Assembly (NCBI GenBank): GCA_002343455.1
Contig: DDSR01000157.1
Location: 1-6,397 of the forward strand
From: Deltaproteobacteria bacterium UBA2385
GTDB lineage: Bacteria; Myxococcota_A; UBA796; UBA2385
DNA: 6,397 nt
Direction: 5' to 3'
Positions 6,334-6,397 of the stretch are shown here, piece after piece (within the stretch, counting starts at the first letter, position 1; every line of letters starts with the position of its first letter). The notes beneath the pieces were generated by a model, which saw nothing but the letters and a program-made list of their open reading frames with translations, had not been told where the DNA came from and made no database searches. A program made the position numbers and the translations under genes.

Positions 6334-6397
6334 CGCGGGGGAGCGTAGCGCATGGGGCGAGGAGCGCCCGGTTGGGAGGGGGCGGGCCGTCCTGCGG
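6334..6397 (-). promoter_or_regulatory. Upstream region of the GT-C gene, possible leaderless start
   Basis: This is the 64 nt to the right window edge. No Shine-Dalgarno is seen before the ATG at 6333. On the minus strand TACGCT (6342-6347) lies 8 nt upstream of the ATG and fits the TAnnnT form of a -10 box placed for a leaderless message. No -35 partner is clear. A gene upstream in the same operon, beyond the edge, is an equally good reading. Confidence 0.2.

Noticed and set aside
6352..6397. Short plus-strand open frame starting with an ATG at 6352 and running off the right edge
   Set aside because: Only about 15 codons are visible, Gly/Arg/Pro-rich, with no ribosome-binding site; too little to call a gene.

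Overview
The window is very GC-rich (nearly every codon ends in G or C) and densely packed: six protein-coding genes occupy almost all of it, and the longest gene-free stretch is 85 nt. A gene for a small beta-barrel outer-membrane protein points to a Gram-negative host. The GC content, the myxobacteria-like barrel family and the glycosyltransferase mix would fit Myxococcota or a related high-GC lineage, but this is inference, not proof. No rRNA, tRNA, CRISPR array, insertion sequence or phage gene was recognised.

Layout. Positions 1-1980 hold two minus-strand genes one nucleotide apart: a protein with a nucleotidyltransferase-type motif (1027-1980), followed by a GT4-type glycosyltransferase (1-1025) that runs off the left edge. 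A short divergent junction (1981-2065) separates them from a plus-strand, membrane-embedded family 2 glycosyltransferase of the CslA/cellulose-synthase-like type (2066-3490). This gene ends tail-to-tail with a minus-strand run of three overlapping genes, transcribed from the right edge leftwards: a multi-pass GT-C glycosyltransferase (4990-6333), a LarA-like racemase/epimerase (3917-5137) and a small outer-membrane barrel protein (3487-3975).

How the genes may work together. Three of the six are glycosyltransferases of three different folds or topologies: soluble GT-B, processive-like membrane GT-A, and polyprenol-phosphate-sugar-dependent GT-C. This suggests a region for building cell-surface or exported glycan. 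The most notable gene is the LarA homologue. It keeps the Lys and His positions that in lactate racemase hold the nickel-pincer nucleotide cofactor, plus the catalytic-site Asp/Arg/His positions. No larB, larC or larE cofactor-synthesis gene is present in the window. Its start lies 148 nt inside the GT-C gene, and its end runs 59 nt into the barrel gene, so the three genes are probably translated from one message with coupling. The substrate of the LarA-like enzyme and the chemistry linking it to glycan synthesis are unknown.
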